Source: Campylobacter sp. LR291e
GTDB taxonomy: Bacteria; Campylobacterota; Campylobacteria; Campylobacterales; Campylobacteraceae
NCBI RefSeq assembly: GCF_008633915.1
Contig: NZ_VJNV01000026.1
Coordinates: 1-64,000, forward strand
Direction: 5' to 3'
DNA: 64,000 bases
Notes under the pieces: model-generated
Seen by the model: only the letters and a program-made list of their open reading frames with translations
The model's database searches: none
Told to the model about the DNA's origin: nothing
Position numbers and translations under genes: made by a program
Shown: positions 1 to 7,828 of the stretch, piece after piece
Position numbering within the stretch: the first letter of the stretch is position 1
Layout: every line of letters begins with the position of its first letter

Positions 1-550
1 GGAATAGGAAAGAGATAAAGAAACTTACAAAAGAAGAATTAATATCTTTAAAATTTAATGGTAAAAGTTTAGATATATTCATTAAAAATAAACTTCAACA
101 TTCTTTTCAAGCAGTAAGTGGCAAACCACAATTAGAAAATAATAAATATTATTTTACCTATGAACAAGAAAGACAAATGTTAAAAAACGAAGGTCCTATA
201 TCAGAAAGTATTTTATAGAAATTGATAAAATAAGCGATGCAGCATTTTATAGATACACTAGTTGGGGTAATAAAAATGTCCAAATAAATTTAAATAATCA
301 AGAAACTTACAATAGAACTGGATTTTATATTCATGGTGGTTGGAGTGCTGGAAGTGCTGGATGTATTGATTTATAGGATAATAATGATAAATTTTTTAAA
401 ATCTTATTATAGTTAATTCAAATTTATAAAGATGAAATTTTAAAAAATAATGTTAAAATCCCTTTATTTGTAAAATATGAAAACTATACAAAGGTAGAAT
501 GTTCTAGTAATTTATTTAATTTACTTAAAGAATGCAAAATTATACAATGA
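1..550 (+). pseudogene. Broken L,D-transpeptidase-like toxin (Tlde1/DUF2778 family), 5' end outside window
   Basis: Reading across one frameshift (about 207-214) and two in-frame TAG codons (374-376, 410-412) gives a continuous protein ending at TGA 548-550. It contains FQAVSGKP near the start and FYIHGGWSAGSAGCIDL in the middle, with His at 332-334 and Cys at 362-364. The His...SAGC pattern is the catalytic signature of the L,D-transpeptidase-like DUF2778 fold, which in other Proteobacteria includes the type VI secretion effector Tlde1 that attacks peptidoglycan. The start lies upstream of the window, so any N-terminal delivery domain cannot be seen. The stop overlaps the ATG of a small membrane protein, an arrangement typical of effector-immunity pairs. 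Family assignment is by motif; the type VI link is inference. Confidence 0.6.
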
Positions 551-897
551 TAATATATTTTTTTCTTGTTTTAAGTCCTATAGTTTTTATCTTTACGCAA
601 AAATTAAGATTTTTTGCTGTTATTTTGTCGTTTTGTTATTTAGTATTTTTTTTCTTTACATGATATATATATTTATTAATAAGTAGCAATGATTCATGGG
701 GTTTATTTCAAACAGAATTGAAAGTAAGCAAAAACGTTTTTATTATATTTAAAATTATTTGTTTTTTATTTGATTTTATTTTATTATTTTTAGCTTATAA
801 ATTTAAAAATTTAAGAATTGCTATTTTTATCTTTTTTACAATATGCAATTTATTATCACCATTTAATTTATTAGAAAGATTTTTCTTTGGTAGATGA
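547..897 (+). pseudogene. Small membrane protein, candidate immunity partner, one in-frame TGA
   Basis: This frame starts at an ATG overlapping the toxin relic's stop (ATGA, 547-550) and ends at TGA 895-897, 116 residues if the in-frame TGA at 661-663 (codon 39) is read through. The product would be almost entirely hydrophobic, with about three to four membrane spans, and the stop falls inside a hydrophobic run where a Trp codon (TGG) would fit. I recognise no family. Its position and overlap with the toxin relic suggest an inner-membrane or periplasm-facing immunity protein, but that is inference only. No sign of a selenocysteine element was evident, so a plain nonsense mutation is the simpler reading. 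Confidence 0.5.
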
Positions 898-1364
898 ATA
901 AGTTTAAAAAATCCATATTGATATTTTGGCTGTCTTTATTGTTATTATTGCTTTATGGAATGTTTTTTGAGTCAAGTAGAGATTTTGAAGTTTTATTTTT
1001 TCAGGGCTTATAGAAGATTATTTTAATTTTCTTATTAGGAATTTTAAGTGTTTTTGCAGAACAATATAAAAATAATATTTCTGTTACTTATTTTTTATTA
1101 TGGTATTTTTGTTTGCCATTTATATACGCTTTAGTTTTTAGTTATTTAGTATTTAATAATGAGTTAAGTTTTGTAGAAAGTATTATTTATTTATGCTTTT
1201 TATTATATGGTATTGTTGGTGCTACCGGTTTTATATCTTGGTTTTTAAATAAAAATAAAATATTTAAAATATGTGCTATGCTATCTTTATTATTTTATAT
1301 ACCTAGTACTTTGCTATTGTTTTTTAACGATAATATAAAATATTTTTACTACCTTAAAAGGTAG
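894..1364 (+). pseudogene. Second small membrane protein, one in-frame TAG
   Basis: The ATG at 894-896 overlaps the stop of the preceding frame (ATGA). The frame runs to TAG 1362-1364 and is broken by one TAG at 1011-1013, giving 156 residues if intact. It encodes four to five hydrophobic segments and no soluble domain. The remaining open part starts with a TTG at 1113, but there is no obvious ribosome-binding site there, so I treat the whole as one broken gene. The three-gene chain of ATGA overlaps implies it was once translated together with the toxin relic. The function is not recognised; a second immunity protein is possible. Confidence 0.5.
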
Positions 1365-1375
1365 TAAAAATATTT
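1338..1375. terminator. Bidirectional hairpin terminator
   Basis: A near-perfect palindrome, TTTTTACTACCTT / AAGGTAGTAAAAA, sits between the end of the membrane-protein relic and the convergent restriction-modification relic. A-rich and T-rich flanks make it work in either direction. Confidence 0.75.
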
Positions 1376-1381
1376 AAAGGC

Positions 1382-2600
1382 TTAATTATTAATAACCCTT
1401 TCATAAGCCTTTATTTTTCTTTCAGTATATAAAACTACTTCCTTTATACTTTCTTTTTGAATAGTCCTTATAAATTTTTCTATAAAATCAAAGGCGATTT
1501 GCTTGTCTTTGTTTGTGGGGAAAGTTACAAACATTTCTTTTGCAATCTTACGATTAAATTTATTTGCATAATCAAATCTTGAAAAGGCTGCTTTTTTGAA
1601 TGTAGTTAAAAAATATATATAACGCTTTTCATTCCATAAATTAGAATCGTAAGGATATAAGCCTTGAATATGAGAATAACCTATAAAGTTATTTGGTTGA
1701 TAAAAATAGCATCTGACGTAGTTGTATCGCTATAAGTTATCATATTGCCTTTTTCTGTAGGTGGTAAATCAACATATCCACCGATTCCATTTGATAAACT
1801 TGAATTAACCACTACAGGCACTTTGCCTTTTGTTTTAAATAGTGTTGAATTTGTGTATCCATACGAACTTGTCGGGTGAATATCAAATAAATCCCCAATC
1901 TTAACTTTCTGCCATTGTAAATTTGAGTAATTAGAATCTAAGATACCCTTAGACCCCCCCCCTATTAAGTGCGTTAAAGGCGTTAAGTACTTGTTTTTCT
2001 TCTTCGTTTAATACATAATCTTTCAAGCCACTAGCTGTAAGATAGGCATCAAGTTCGCGTACGTAGCTTTCCATATAATCAAAGGCGATTTGGTTGTTTT
2101 TAACGGGTAAGGTTATTTTATGTTTTATAAAACTATTTTGTCGATATTGTTTTCCATAACTCCATTTTTCTTTATCTTTGCCAATTGTCGTGCTAATATA
2201 TTGCATACTAAATATATTTATAGGAATTTTAGCTGTTAAAACTAAAATATTATCATCGCAACAAAAAGGGCTAATATGAATAAAAGAATTACAAAACATA
2301 TCAATAGTAATAGCGTTAGAAAAAATTTTTTGATTTTCATTGCCTATAAATTCTTTTACGCCTTAATTTTGTTCCCCTGCTGTTATTAAAGGAATTTCGC
2401 TCTTAATTCTATCATTTTTAACTAATCTCGTACTTCTTTCACAAAAAAATAAATCTTTTAACCTAAATTCCCTAAATTCGCCACCCTCTTGCTTGAATTT
2501 TTCTTCAAGCCCTAATAGAGAGTGGCTTAAAAAAAAGATTTTTCTTTGACCTCGTTTTTTAATATTTGAGAAATCTCAAAGGCTAGAAAATCACTTACAT
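1382..2600 (-). pseudogene. Specificity (DNA-recognition) half of a type IIG restriction-modification enzyme
   Basis: Two HsdS-like recognition domains can be read on the minus strand. The first (about 2480 down to 1965) begins with GGEFREFRLKDLF and ends around VLNAFNALNRGG. The second (about 1950 to 1382) begins near WQKVKIGDLFDIHPTSSYG and ends ERKIKAYERVINN. Lesions: a TAA at 2363-2365 where AGEQ(N)xGVKEFIGN would read on; a G9 tract (1954-1962) that puts the halves in different frames; and a one-base loss in a T run near 1705. The segment joins the methylase half without a clear separate start, so this was probably one polypeptide (endonuclease-methylase-specificity) as in the Campylobacter type IIG enzymes of the CjeI class. 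It is now non-functional as written. Confidence 0.75.
1954..1962. repeat. Poly-C/G tract of 9 bases (contingency locus)
   Basis: Nine consecutive C on the plus strand read as G9 on the coding minus strand, exactly between the two recognition domains of the specificity relic. In Campylobacter, G tracts of 8-11 slip at high frequency and switch genes on and off. At this length the frame closes at GGV-stop; a shift to the other frame continues GGGSKGILDSNYSNLQWQ into the second domain. Two other lesions mean switching alone would no longer restore the gene. Confidence 0.8.
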
Positions 2601-4564
2601 TTTTTTAAAGTCTACTAAACTAGGCTTAGAATCTATCTTTTTATGCTGGTCAAAATTCCAATCACAACCACTAGAATCGATAAAATCTTCTATATAAATT
2701 TTTATCAATATCCCATAAGTCCTTAGTTATTTTTGCGTTTTTACCTGCCTTGTAGATATTGATTATTTCTTTATACCTTAACTCAGGGTTTGAAATTTCT
2801 TGCAAAGTATTTTTTGTACGCTTATAGCCATCATTTCTAAAATCTATAAATTTTACAGGCTTTTCAAAATCGTGAGGAATTTTTGTCTCAAAGATATAAA
2901 TACTAGTTTGAACTCCAGCCATAGGTTGAAATAAATCCATAGGCATTTTAATACTTGCCTTTAAAGTGTGATTTTTTAGAATTTTAGTATTGCTTTTTGT
3001 AGCCTTACCACTTCCTGCTGAATCTTGTATAATGATAGCTACAAGCCATCCTTTTTGCATATTTCTTAATCCAAATTCTATAAATGGCATACCATTTTCA
3101 TCCCAAGTAAATGGAGAATTTAGTAAAATTCTAGTTGCCTTAAAATATTCATAAAGGCTTGGTAGCGTATCAAAGGTGTTTGCCTTTTGAATTTTTAAAC
3201 TTTCATCGCCTCTTAAAATCATATTTGTAGTAGCAAGGGTAAACATTTCAGCGTTGTATTCTACGCCTAAGAGTTTATTTTGCTTTATGGCTTTGATTTT
3301 TTCATTTGTTTTAGTACTATTCTTACTAAATTTATTTTTTACCCTTTCTATCATAAGTTCCATAGCAGATATTAAAAATCCAGTTGAACCTGTAGCTAAG
3401 TCCATAACCTTACAATCTTCATCGATTTCTAAGATTTGGGCCATCATTTTGGTTATATAAGGATGGGTTAAGACAATGCCAAGTTCTTTGCCATCACCTA
3501 GGGCATATTTTAAAAACTCACTATACATTTGCCCCATTATATCAGCGTGTCCTTCGATTTTGATTTGTTTAAAAATATAATGATAAATATAAGTAAAAAT
3601 TTGTTTATTTGTGCTTGATTGAGTAGCTAGTAGATTAGCTACTAGTTTATCGTTGCCAATTTTTGAATCACTAGCCGTGCTTATAGTTTGAATTTTATCC
3701 CTATCTAAGTCCTTTGAAATTTCATTAAAAACTTAACATAAGATTTCTTTTTGTTTCATCTTTGATTTTATGTTTTAAAAATTCTTCTATTTGATTTATT
3801 ATAAGCTTTTCATCTCTTTTATTTTCTAGTTGAGAACCTTGTAAATTTTCTATACTAAGATCTCTTTCATCCCCTATATCTTGCATAGATAAAAGCATAC
3901 CTGATATGTAAAGTACTCTTTGAGGTGCTGTTATATTGTGATTGTGCATAAGTTTATTAAGCTTTTTAGCGTGTTCTTGTAGATAGTTTTGAGTTTTAAT
4001 AATGAGTTTATGTTTATCTTCTTCGATTAAAATAGCTGATTTATAAAAGGTTTTAAAGGTCTTTTTATTTTTTAAAAATCAAAAGTTTGATTATCTAAAA
4101 GCTTATGAGAAAAAAGGCTTGAGCCATAAACATAATACATTTGCATTTTAACATTATTTTTATCATCTCCTGCTACGCCTATAGCAATAGCTTCTTTATA
4201 TTTGCCACTTTCAATAATGCTTTTTGCATAATAAACGCTCCCATTAACTGCATAATCACCAATGGCCCTTTTTTAAGACTGATATTATTGTTTTTATTTA
4301 AAATTAGCTTTGAAAGGTGAAGTTTGCATTCAAAAAGAATAGGTATAGGCTGGTTTGCAGTATTTTTATAAATTTCAATGCTAAAATCTGGAATCTTAGT
4401 ACCCGTTTTTTAGCTGTCTTACTTGCACCTTGCAAAACCTCTTTTAAATAAGGCGAGTAAGCTCTTTTTTCATAAAAATCTCTACCCTTTACAAGTCCTA
4501 AATTTGATAAATTTGCTTTTACAAAATCATCAACATAATTTTCATGTGTCCAAGTTTGATTCAT
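2600..4564 (-). pseudogene. Endonuclease-methylase half of a type IIG (BcgI/CjeI-like) restriction-modification enzyme
   Basis: The original start is the ATG at 4564 (MNQTWTHENYVDDFVKANL). Reading across frameshifts gives an N-terminal PD-(D/E)XK nuclease motif, PDF near 4390 and ECKL near 4330, then a helical linker, then an N6-adenine methylase with DLATGSTGFL (SAM motif I, near 3400) and motif IV NSPF (near 3120), where NPPF/Y is normal. Frame breaks occur near 4410, 4275, 4080, 3735 and 2690, so no full enzyme can be made. The longest surviving open piece is 2671-3537, the methylase core. The altered motif IV residue suggests decay of function in addition to the indels. Its place next to thiE-thiH resembles the C. 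jejuni gene order around the CjeI locus, as I recall it. Confidence 0.75.
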
Positions 4565-4574
4565 TTTTTTTCCT

Positions 4575-5186
4575 TTATAAATTCTTTAAACTTTCCTTGC
4601 AAAATTTCACAAGCTTTTTAGGATTTTTTTCGCACATTAGTGCTTCTCTCATGCAAACGCCACTTATGTTAATATCCTTTAAAAGATTGATATTATTAGC
4701 GTTTATCCCACCTATTGCAAAGAGTGGAATTTTACTAAATGAACAAAGTTCTTTTAAAAACTCAAGCCCCTTTGGTGCTAAATCTTTCTTACAAGAACTT
4801 TCAAAAATATGACCCACAAAGGCGTAATTTACCCTATAACTCATGGCCTCTAAAAGCTCTTCTTTTGAATGTATAGAAGTGCCTATTGAGTAAAAATAAC
4901 GCACGATTTTACTATCTTGCCTTAAAAGTGGCAAGGTAGCATGAAATTGTCTATGTCCAAGCCTTAAACTTAATCTATCATAGGTATGCAAAATGCAAGT
5001 TACCTTAGCCTTATTGCAAATTTTCAATACCTCTTTTGCAAGGTCCATATATTCGAATTCGCTAAGCTTTTTTTCCCTTAAAACAAAGGCATCAACCTTA
5101 GCCCTTGCGAGTTTTTCAACCTGCTTTAAAAAATCGCCTTCAACTAGGTCCATATCGCTAATTGCGATGATTTTTTTATCCCACAT
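4575..5186 (-). CDS. thiE: Thiamine-phosphate synthase / TenI-like protein
   Basis: A protein of about 203 residues with the TIM-barrel layout of ThiE/TenI: ISDMDLVEGDFLKQ at the start, FVLREKKLSEFEY (the substrate-binding R-x-K region), and FAIGGINANN with a glycine-rich phosphate site near residue 160. ThiE joins HMP-pyrophosphate and thiazole phosphate in thiamine biosynthesis; TenI relatives aromatise the thiazole, and this short divergent version could be either. I chose ATG 5186; an in-frame GTG at 5198 would add four residues. It overlaps the end of thiH, so the two are translationally linked. The next gene downstream is a broken restriction gene. No thiS, thiF or thiG lies beside it. 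Confidence 0.7.
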   Translation of the reverse strand: MWDKKIIAISDMDLVEGDFLKQVEKLARAKVDAFVLREKKLSEFEYMDLAKEVLKICNKAKVTCILHTYDRLSLRLGHRQFHATLPLLRQDSKIVRYFYSIGTSIHSKEELLEAMSYRVNYAFVGHIFESSCKKDLAPKGLEFLKELCSFSKIPLFAIGGINANNINLLKDINISGVCMREALMCEKNPKKLVKFCKESLKNL

Positions 5187-6321
5187 AAATACTATCACTC
5201 ATTACAGCTTGAAAATTGTTAGAATTTAGCATTTTTAAAATACTTTTTACATCTCTATTATCAGCTATTTCAAATTGATTATCGCCCTTTTTGTCGCCTC
5301 TGTGTTCGCCTATGCCAACGCTTACCCCAGCACTCATTTTAGTAGCCCCATATTTTATAACTTCATCTCTAAAACCAGCTCTTTCGCGACTTGATATAAC
5401 TAAATTTGCAAAAGGCAAAAACAAACGATAAGCACATAAAACTTGTAATAATCTTTTTTCGCTAACATCCTTTGGGCGAATTTTGTTATTGTTTATTATA
5501 GGTCTTAACCTTGGTACAGATATTGAAATTTCAGCGTGAGGGTAAAGTTTTTGTAAATAAAAGGCGTGTAGTGCACAAGACAGGGCATCTTTTCTAAAAT
5601 CATCAATGCCAAGTAATGCCCCAAAGGCAACCCCACGCATTCCAGCCCTTAGGGCCCTTTCCTGGCCATTAAATCTATAAGGCATAACGCGTTTTTCACC
5701 TGCTAGGTGCAATTTTTCGTATTTTTGTGGATTATAAGTTTCTTGAAAAATGGTTACATAATCACAGCCTGATTTATGTAAAATTTCGTACTCATCGACA
5801 TTTAAAGGGTAAATTTCAACCCCAACTACCTTAAAATATTTTCTTGCCATTTTACAAGCTTTGCTAATATACTCAACGCTTGCAAATTCGCGTCCTTCGC
5901 CAGTTAAAAGTAAGAGCTCTTCTAAACCACTTTTTGCAATGATTTGTAATTCTTCTTCAATCTCTTCTTCGCTTAATTTTGCCCTGGCTATGTTATTGCC
6001 CTTTTGAAAGCCACAATACACGCATTTACTAGCACAAAAATTACTTAAATAAAGAGGGGTAAATAAAAAAATACAATTTCCAAAGTATTTTTTTTGTACC
6101 TTAGCTGCCTTTAAGACTATCTCATCTATGAAATTTTCAGCCTTACTTGAAAGTAGGGCTTTTAAATCATTTTCGTTTAAGTATTCAGCATTTAATGCCT
6201 TTTTAATATCAACTTCATTAAATTCGCTTTCTTCATAAGAATTTCTTTGGGTTAAAACTTTTTCAAAAATATCGCTTTTTATATCTTTCATAAATGGTTC
6301 ATACTGCATACAATCTTGCAT
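5176..6321 (-). CDS. thiH: 2-iminoacetate synthase ThiH, radical SAM
   Basis: A 381-residue protein of normal ThiH length. The radical SAM cluster motif CASKCVYCGF (Cys-x3-Cys-x2-Cys) is near residue 85-95, followed by a SAM-binding LLLTGEGRE segment and the C-terminal ThiH/biotin-synthase-like region ending near ISSRERAGFRDEV. It cleaves tyrosine to dehydroglycine (2-iminoacetate) and p-cresol to supply the thiazole ring of thiamine under low oxygen. The start at 6321 has a good ribosome site (AAGGATAA) just upstream. It leads the thiH-thiE pair with overlap. The usual neighbours thiG, thiF and thiS are absent here, and must be elsewhere if thiazole synthesis works. Confidence 0.9.
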   Translation of the reverse strand: MQDCMQYEPFMKDIKSDIFEKVLTQRNSYEESEFNEVDIKKALNAEYLNENDLKALLSSKAENFIDEIVLKAAKVQKKYFGNCIFLFTPLYLSNFCASKCVYCGFQKGNNIARAKLSEEEIEEELQIIAKSGLEELLLLTGEGREFASVEYISKACKMARKYFKVVGVEIYPLNVDEYEILHKSGCDYVTIFQETYNPQKYEKLHLAGEKRVMPYRFNGQERALRAGMRGVAFGALLGIDDFRKDALSCALHAFYLQKLYPHAEISISVPRLRPIINNNKIRPKDVSEKRLLQVLCAYRLFLPFANLVISSRERAGFRDEVIKYGATKMSAGVSVGIGEHRGDKKGDNQFEIADNRDVKSILKMLNSNNFQAVMSDSIYVG

Positions 6322-6391
6322 TATTTATCCTTAAATTTTTTAGGGATTTTAACAAAATCTTATTAATAATTTATAAAAAATGAAATTTTGA

Positions 6392-6778
6392 TTAATATTT
6401 AAAAATTCTTTTAAAATTCTTTTCACTTAGTTGATAGGTGTCTATTAATTCAAGGGACTTTACCATGTGTAATGTTCCTTGTTTGTATTTTTGAAAATGT
6501 TTTGTTTTGATATGTTCTTCATAAGCAACTTGATTTTTGTAAATTTCTAAAATTTTAATTTGAGTATTATCTTTAATAACTATCATAGGATAAAGTGCGA
6601 TAACGCCTTTTTCTTTTTCCATGGAAGTTTCTGCTACTTCTTTAGCATAAGTTAAATACTCGTTTAAATATTCAGGGTAAATTTTAATATCTGAAATTCT
6701 TACAATCATATTATCCATTGATAACTCGCTTGAAAATAAGGCTATAAATGATAAGATTAATATTAATATTTTTTTCAT
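6392..6778 (-). CDS. Exported ABM-domain (antibiotic biosynthesis monooxygenase-like) protein
   Basis: A 128-residue protein. The first 17 or so residues are a hydrophobic export signal (MKKILILILSFIALFSS). The remainder fits the small ferredoxin-like ABM fold: an opening VRISDIKIYPEYLNEYL, a central EKGVIALYPMIV..NTQIKILEIYKNQVAYEEHIKTKHF, and a C-terminal amphipathic helix. The EIYKNQVAYEEH stretch is the usual conserved region of the family. ABM proteins include small haem-degrading and quinol monooxygenases as well as non-enzymatic dimers, so no reaction can be assigned. It follows cjaA on the same strand, but a hairpin terminator lies between them. The location is probably periplasmic. 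Confidence 0.65.
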   Translation of the reverse strand: MKKILILILSFIALFSSELSMDNMIVRISDIKIYPEYLNEYLTYAKEVAETSMEKEKGVIALYPMIVIKDNTQIKILEIYKNQVAYEEHIKTKHFQKYKQGTLHMVKSLELIDTYQLSEKNFKRIFKY

Positions 6779-6783
6779 ATTTT

Positions 6784-6808
6784 AAAAAAATAGGGCGAAG
6801 TCGCCCTA
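6784..6808 (-). terminator. Rho-independent terminator after cjaA
   Basis: TAGGGCGACTTCGCCCTA forms a tight stem with a short TTCG-like loop, followed on the minus strand by a run of seven T. It sits four bases past the cjaA stop codon and separates it from the ABM-domain gene. Confidence 0.9.
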
Positions 6809-6811
6809 AAA

Positions 6812-7681
6812 TTAAAACTCACCACCCTCAATAACCACATCATCAGCCTTAATATCATCTGAAAAATGAGCTTTTAAGGTATCATCATAGGCTTTATGGA
6901 AGAATTGTTCTTTACCAAGATTTACTATTAAATTATCAATAAAATCTTTTAATTCTTTATTGCCTTTTGAAACTGCAGGGGCGATTACATCAAGGTTTCC
7001 AAGTTCTTTAATAACTACCTTATAATCAGGGTGTTCTTTTACCCAGGCAAAAAGCAAGGTATTATCATGGCTTAAAGCTTCTCCTCTTTTATCCATTAGT
7101 GCAGCAAAGGTTTCTGTGTTTTGGTCATATTTTAAGCTTTTAAAATCAGGATGATTTTTAGTAAAATAAGCATCTGCTGTAGTACCCTTATTTAAAAGTA
7201 AGGTTTTATCCTTTAAATCCTCGATTTTTTCAATATTTGAATCATTTGGCACAGCAACGCCTAAGGCTACTTTCATATAAGGTTTTGCAAAATCAACTTG
7301 TTCGGCCCTTTCAGGAGTTTGAGTGAAATTTGCTAAGATAACATCTACCTTATTAGACTTTAAAAACTCAACCCTATTAGCAGCCTCAACAAGTACAAAT
7401 TCTACCTTATTTTCATCGCCTAAAAGTTCTTTTGCGATACGTTTTGCAAGTACTACATCATAACCTTGATTCTTTCCATTTGCATCAACATAACCAAATG
7501 GAGGCTTATCTCCAAAAACGCCTATTCTAATAACGTCTTTTTTCTTAATTTCATCTAAGACGCTAAGTTTTGCTGACTCATTACTATCTACATTTGAATT
7601 TGTAGTTGGTTTAGAATCAGAACAAGCACTCAAAAATAGTGCAACAAAGAGTGCAAAAACACTAAGGAGTATTTTTCTCAT
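6812..7681 (-). CDS. cjaA: CjaA, amino-acid (cysteine) ABC transporter solute-binding lipoprotein
   Basis: A 289-residue protein with a lipoprotein signal, FALFVALFLSACSD, with the lipid-modified Cys at residue 20. It is followed by a bacterial family-3 solute-binding domain: IRIGVFGDKPPFGYVDANGK, GYDVVLAKRIAKELL, then VDVILANFTQTPERAEQVDF. The overall sequence agrees with C. jejuni CjaA (Cj0982c), a surface-accessible immunodominant antigen that binds cysteine with an inner-membrane ABC transporter. No permease or ATPase gene lies next to it. Its own -10 box (TATAAT, complement of 7709-7714) and AAAGG ribosome site lie upstream, in a region shared with the divergent jlpA-like gene. It ends in a strong terminator. 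Confidence 0.93.
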   Translation of the reverse strand: MRKILLSVFALFVALFLSACSDSKPTTNSNVDSNESAKLSVLDEIKKKDVIRIGVFGDKPPFGYVDANGKNQGYDVVLAKRIAKELLGDENKVEFVLVEAANRVEFLKSNKVDVILANFTQTPERAEQVDFAKPYMKVALGVAVPNDSNIEKIEDLKDKTLLLNKGTTADAYFTKNHPDFKSLKYDQNTETFAALMDKRGEALSHDNTLLFAWVKEHPDYKVVIKELGNLDVIAPAVSKGNKELKDFIDNLIVNLGKEQFFHKAYDDTLKAHFSDDIKADDVVIEGGEF

Positions 7682-7708
7682 ATCCTACCTTTCAAAAAAA
7701 TTTTTGCC

Positions 7709-7714
7709 ATTATA
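7709..7714 (-). promoter_or_regulatory. -10 box of cjaA
   Basis: TATAAT on the minus strand, 28 bases before the cjaA ATG, within an AT-rich divergent intergenic region. Campylobacter sigma-70 promoters typically have a clear -10 and no conserved -35, and none is seen. Confidence 0.6.
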
Positions 7715-7796
7715 CTTTTTTTTATTTAATGATTTAGGATAAAAACATTTTTTTTTAAAAAATTTATAACTTTACTATGATTTAATAAAAAATAAA

Positions 7797-7802
7797 TATA
7801 AT
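7797..7802 (+). promoter_or_regulatory. -10 box of the jlpA-like gene
   Basis: TATAAT followed by TTTG, 27 bases before the ATG at 7829. A ribosome site AAGGAG at 7818-7823 follows. Periodic A/T runs upstream replace a -35 box, as usual in this genus. Confidence 0.65.
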
Positions 7803-7828
7803 TTTGTTTATTTTTTTAAGGAGAAGTT

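Noticed and set aside
547-1364. Stop-codon recoding in the two membrane genes
   Set aside because: Both TGA and TAG are involved, and I see no selenocysteine-type element; simple nonsense mutations explain it.
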